Source: JBKQHQ01 sp052148715
GTDB lineage: Bacteria > Pseudomonadota > Alphaproteobacteria > Rhizobiales > Xanthobacteraceae
Length of the DNA stretch: 8,322 nt
NCBI GenBank assembly: GCA_052148715.1
Contig: JBKQHQ010000106.1
Coordinates: forward strand, 1 to 8,322
Reading direction: 5' to 3'
Each line of letters opens with the position of its first letter. Position 1 is the first letter of the stretch. A program made the position numbers and the translations under genes. The notes under the pieces were generated by a model. The model was not told the origin of the DNA. It made no database searches and was given only the letters and a program-made list of their open reading frames with translations. Positions 5,981 through 8,322 of this stretch are shown in pieces.

Positions 5981-6393
5981 GGTTTGAGGCCGCCGACAAC
6001 CAAGCGCGGTGGAAGGCCCAGTCCGACAATCGTCGGAAATCGGTCGGCACGGAGCGGACCGATACCGGGACGCAGCTGAAGCGGCCCAAGCAAGCCGAGC
6101 TGATCGGTTGAAGCACGAACAGGCAGAGCGCAAGCCGATTGCCCCTGGCGGGATATATCGCGCGGCAACGGGTGCGGGGCACGGATCGTCGACCTGACGC
6201 CGCGGAGGCCGCCGGACATGCCGGCGGGGAAGCGGCTGCGGCTGATTGGCGGGCTTGGTTGCCAGGCATCCCGGCCGCCCCGGAACGCCCTCAGACAACC
6301 TCCGATTATCGCCGACCGTTACTCAATTACCACAACTTCCGGCAGCCTAATTAGGTATTATTGTAAGCCGAATCGATTAGGCGGGAGGTAATT
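5981..6393. other. 413-bp stretch without a convincing gene; several hairpins
   Basis: Open frames here are short, lack ribosome sites and contain no recognised motif. Three perfect hairpins are visible: TCCGAC/GTCGGA (6022-6037), ATCGGTC/GACCGAT (6039-6063, 11-base loop) and CCGCCGG/CCGGCGG (6209-6227, loop ACATG). The first two could act as a weak terminator for the small gene upstream, though no T run follows. The last 90 bases (about 6300-6393) are clearly more AT-rich and hold the leader and probable promoter of the porin gene. The middle could be a decayed gene; its parent was not recognised. Confidence 0.5.
6346..6361 (+). promoter_or_regulatory. Probable promoter/operator region of the Omp25-like gene
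   Basis: The perfect 10-bp palindrome CCTAATTAGG (6346-6355) abuts TATTAT (6356-6361), a plausible -10 box 33 bp before the start codon. A good -35 is not visible. A symmetrical site touching the -10 is a natural place for a regulator, but no regulator is identified. The flanking DNA is markedly AT-rich compared with the rest of the window. Confidence 0.35.
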
Positions 6394-7233
6394 ATGCGAA
6401 CGTTCTTGATTGGGACTCCAATTTTGCTCGGAATGATGGCATCCGCCGCGGCCGCCGACCTCCCCGTCTACACGCCCCCGATCTACAATTGGACCGGCTC
6501 TTATGTCGGCGCCAATGCGGGTTGGGTCGGCTCGGCGGACAACACCATCACCCTCACCGGCACCGATACCGGAACCGGCGGTCTGGGTACTTCGCTTCTT
6601 AATGGCGTGATCCCGAGCAGCATCGACCTCGGTTACAGCGGGTTCCTCGGCGGCGGACAGCTTGGCTATAACTGGCAGGCCGGGAGCTGGGTATTCGGTC
6701 TTGAGGGCGACATTGACTGGGTCAATGCCAAGGGCAGTGTCGTTGTCCCCGACGTAGCGGCCATTGTTGGACTAAAGACGCCACTCACCACCAACGCGGC
6801 GCGCGAGCTCGACTGGCTCGGCACCTTCCGCGGCCGCATCGGCATCACGCTTGGTGGCGCCTCGTCTGGCCCGGCACCGGTCTACACCAAAGCCCCGCCG
6901 GCGCCGGCGGCTCTGTTGCTGCTCTATGTGACAGGCGGTCTTGCGGTCGGCCAACACCAACTCGGCATCGGCGTCGTCGCGCCCAACTCAAGCCCGCCCG
7001 CCAATCTCTTTAGCGAGACCTCGACCACGTCGGCCGGCTGGACGGTCGGAGCCGGTGCCGAATGGATGTTCGCCCCGAGCTGGAGCCTCAAGGCCGAATA
7101 TCTCTACGTCGATCTGGGCGGCATCAGCTCGACGATCTTCTACGCGTACCCGGTCGGCCAAACAAGCAGCCTGACGGCGACCGCCAACGATCGCTTGAAC
7201 ATCGTGCGCGGCGGCATCAACTATCACTTCTGA
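6394..7233 (+). CDS. Omp25/RopB-like outer-membrane beta-barrel protein
   Basis: A 279-residue outer-membrane protein with GGGAGG five bases before the ATG. A signal peptide (1-21, ending ASAAAA) is followed by DLPVYTPPIYNWTGSYVG (22-39), the hallmark start of Hyphomicrobiales Omp25-like proteins (OMP_b-brl type eight-stranded barrel). Barrel strands with alternating aromatic residues follow: LGGGQLGYNWQAGSWVFGLEGD (85-106, strands 2-3), WLGTFRGRIGITL (141-153), LLLYVTGGLAVG (175-186), GWTVGAGAEWMF (215-226) and WSLKAEYLYVDLG (230-242). The chain ends in YHF, the terminal Phe used for BAM-dependent insertion. The role is structural or envelope stability; porin activity is uncertain. Oddly, residues 154-174 carry a Gly/Pro/Ala-rich insert containing PVYTKAPPAP between two strands, where a short turn is expected. 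It is probably monocistronic, followed by a hairpin. Confidence 0.9.
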   Translation: MRTFLIGTPILLGMMASAAAADLPVYTPPIYNWTGSYVGANAGWVGSADNTITLTGTDTGTGGLGTSLLNGVIPSSIDLGYSGFLGGGQLGYNWQAGSWVFGLEGDIDWVNAKGSVVVPDVAAIVGLKTPLTTNAARELDWLGTFRGRIGITLGGASSGPAPVYTKAPPAPAALLLLYVTGGLAVGQHQLGIGVVAPNSSPPANLFSETSTTSAGWTVGAGAEWMFAPSWSLKAEYLYVDLGGISSTIFYAYPVGQTSSLTATANDRLNIVRGGINYHF

Positions 7234-7255
7234 TCGGTGCTGGGCTCTGGTTTGC

Positions 7256-7283
7256 CGCGGCACCGCTCCCTGCCGCGCTTTGC
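7256..7283 (+). terminator. Possible terminator after the Omp25-like gene
   Basis: CGCGGCA (7256-7262) and TGCCGCG (7271-7277) form a 7-bp GC-rich stem with an 8-base loop, 22 bp after the stop codon, followed by CTTTGCT. The T run is short, so it is a moderate to weak intrinsic terminator. Confidence 0.45.
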
Positions 7284-7314
7284 TCTTCGTCTAGACTTGA
7301 TTTGAGTCTGCTTA

Positions 7315-7450
7315 GGACCTGAAACAAACGAACAAATAACGATAACACGTCCGCCGGGGGAGCGCAGTTGCGCTGCGCCTTAGATGCACACTCAGCGGAT
7401 AATTACGGCGTCGAGCGTGGGCACGGCGCATGCGCGCCTTTGCCACCCTA
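7315..7450 (-). repeat. Palindromic dispersed repeat, copy 2 (inverted, one arm)
   Basis: Read on the minus strand this matches 2711-2839 over its whole length: same start (TAGGGTGG, one G shorter), same middle (TATCCGCTGA, AACTGCGCTC, CGGCGGACGT) and same end (GTTTGTTTCAGGTCC). About 15 substitutions and an extra 8 bases or so separate the copies. It lacks the second terminal arm seen in copy 1, so it is either one-sided or truncated. It lies between the convergent porin and chemotaxis genes, 64 bp after the chemotaxis stop codon. The rest of 7234-7514 holds no gene. Confidence 0.85.
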
Positions 7451-7514
7451 CGATTCTACGATTCCGCGATTTGGACGACGGCGGAATTTCTGTCGTCCCT
7501 CCCCGGTCCCCCGC

Positions 7515-8322
7515 TCAGGCGGCGCGCACCATATTCACGAACTTCTCGACCTCGACCTTGAGGCGGCCGCTCTCGGTGGCGAGCGAGCGCGCCGAGTCGA
7601 GGACTTGCGCGGAGGCCGATCCGGTCTCGCTGGCGCCGCGGTTCACGTCGGTGATGTTGGTTGCGACTTGCGCGGTGCCCGATGCGGCCTGGTGCACGTT
7701 GCGAGAGATTTCCTTGGTCGCGGCGCCCTGCTCTTCCACCGCCGCGGCGATCGCCGAGGCGATCTCGGCGATGCGGCCGATGGTGCCGCCGATCTCCTTG
7801 ATGGCGGCGACGGAGTCCTGCGTCGCCGCCTGCATGCTCGAAATCTGCGTGCCGATCTCATCGGTCGCCTTGGCGGTCTGCGCGGCGAGCGCCTTGACCT
7901 CCTGCGCGACCACCGCGAAGCCCTTGCCGGCCTCGCCCGCGCGCGCCGCCTCGATCGTGGCGTTGAGCGCGAGCAGGTTCGTTTGTTCGGCGATGTCGGT
8001 AATCAGCTTGACCACATCGCCGATGCGGCCTGCGGCCCGCGTCAATTCGGCGATACGGCCGTCGGTGGCCTCGGCCTGTGTCACCGCTTCGCGGGCGATC
8101 CGCGTCGATTCCTGCACCTGGCGGCTGATCTCGTCGACCGAAGCGATCAGCTGTTCGGTGGCGATGGAAACGGACTGCACGTTGTCGGCGGCTTGCGTCG
8201 ACGCCGACAGCACCCTTTCCGATATATCCCGAGTCGCCCCCGCCATGGTGCCGAGCGCCTCCGCCGCCGCTTCGAGTTCGGTCGACGACGACGACACCGA
8301 ATGGACGACGCTGGCGACGGTC
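7515..8322 (-). CDS. Methyl-accepting chemotaxis protein, C-terminal signalling domain (5' end outside window)
   Basis: The last 268 residues of a chemoreceptor; the frame stays open to the right edge, so the sensor and membrane parts are missing. The visible part is the long antiparallel coiled coil that binds CheW and the CheA kinase. The highly conserved hairpin tip is EQTNLLALNATIEAARAGE followed by AGKGFAVVAQEVKALA, encoded around 7890-8000. The flanking helices are Ala, Ser, Thr, Gln and Glu rich with heptad spacing and include likely methylation segments. The protein ends FVNMVRAA and has no NWETF-like CheR/CheB tether. Some receptors of this group also carry HAMP, PAS or Cache domains, which cannot be judged here. 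A GTG at 8297 is inside the conserved coiled coil and is not the start. Confidence 0.93.
   Translation of the reverse strand, partial: TVASVVHSVSSSSTELEAAAEALGTMAGATRDISERVLSASTQAADNVQSVSIATEQLIASVDEISRQVQESTRIAREAVTQAEATDGRIAELTRAAGRIGDVVKLITDIAEQTNLLALNATIEAARAGEAGKGFAVVAQEVKALAAQTAKATDEIGTQISSMQAATQDSVAAIKEIGGTIGRIAEIASAIAAAVEEQGAATKEISRNVHQAASGTAQVATNITDVNRGASETGSASAQVLDSARSLATESGRLKVEVEKFVNMVRAA

Noticed and set aside
5857..6111. 84-codon frame starting inside the six-Cys gene and running past it
   Set aside because: Starts out of frame within a better supported gene, has no ribosome site, and is Arg/Gln-rich shadow sequence.
6139..6354. 71-codon frame before the porin gene
   Set aside because: No ribosome site or known motif; its end overlaps the AT-rich promoter region. 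It could be a relic, but nothing supports a live gene.
7291..7307. AGACT/AGTCT short hairpin downstream of the porin gene
   Set aside because: Only five base pairs with a seven-base loop; too weak to call a terminator beside the better GC-rich stem at 7256-7277.
2929..8230. Shared short string ATATATCCCG near 2931, 6150 (inverted) and 8222
   Set aside because: Only about 10 bases match and the third lies inside the chemoreceptor coding sequence; chance is enough to explain it.

Overview
The window is GC-rich and looks like chromosomal DNA of an alphaproteobacterium of the Bradyrhizobium/Rhodopseudomonas/Pseudolabrys kind (Hyphomicrobiales). That placement is inferred from the gene families (Omp25-like porin, secreted caspase with a conserved linker), from strong Shine-Dalgarno sites at some genes, and from the GC-rich palindromic intergenic repeats.

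Positions 1-2713 form an ADP-heptose / LPS inner-core locus. The first 12 codons of an NAD-binding epimerase, probably HldD, run leftward off the window. Divergent from it are waaF (heptosyltransferase II), gmhA (sedoheptulose-7-phosphate isomerase) and gmhB (heptose bisphosphate phosphatase), all rightward and probably one operon. GmhA starts the pathway, GmhB removes a phosphate in the middle, HldD finishes the sugar nucleotide and WaaF uses it. The kinase/adenylyltransferase HldE is not in the window. A roughly 207-bp nested palindromic repeat fills the divergent gap.

Positions 2711-3635 hold a palindromic dispersed repeat, whose first three bases are the gmhB stop codon, and then a complete SRAP/YedK-type gene with no visible ribosome-binding site. 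Convergent with it is a large leftward gene (3690-5561) for a secreted protein with two caspase-like domains. The first keeps a His/Cys dyad; the second keeps the His but appears to have lost the Cys.

Positions 5562-7233 contain a divergent small gene for a secreted six-cysteine protein, a 413-bp stretch with no convincing gene but several hairpins, and an Omp25-like outer-membrane beta-barrel gene. The barrel protein has an internal Pro/Ala-rich insert that resembles its own N-terminal segment.

Positions 7234-8322 contain a possible terminator, a second inverted copy of the repeat seen at 2711, and the C-terminal signalling domain of a methyl-accepting chemotaxis protein that enters from the right edge.

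No RNA genes, CRISPR arrays, insertion sequences or phage genes were recognised. The least ordinary items are the tandem caspase/pseudocaspase, the GmhB with an incomplete zinc site, and the two families of palindromic repeats.
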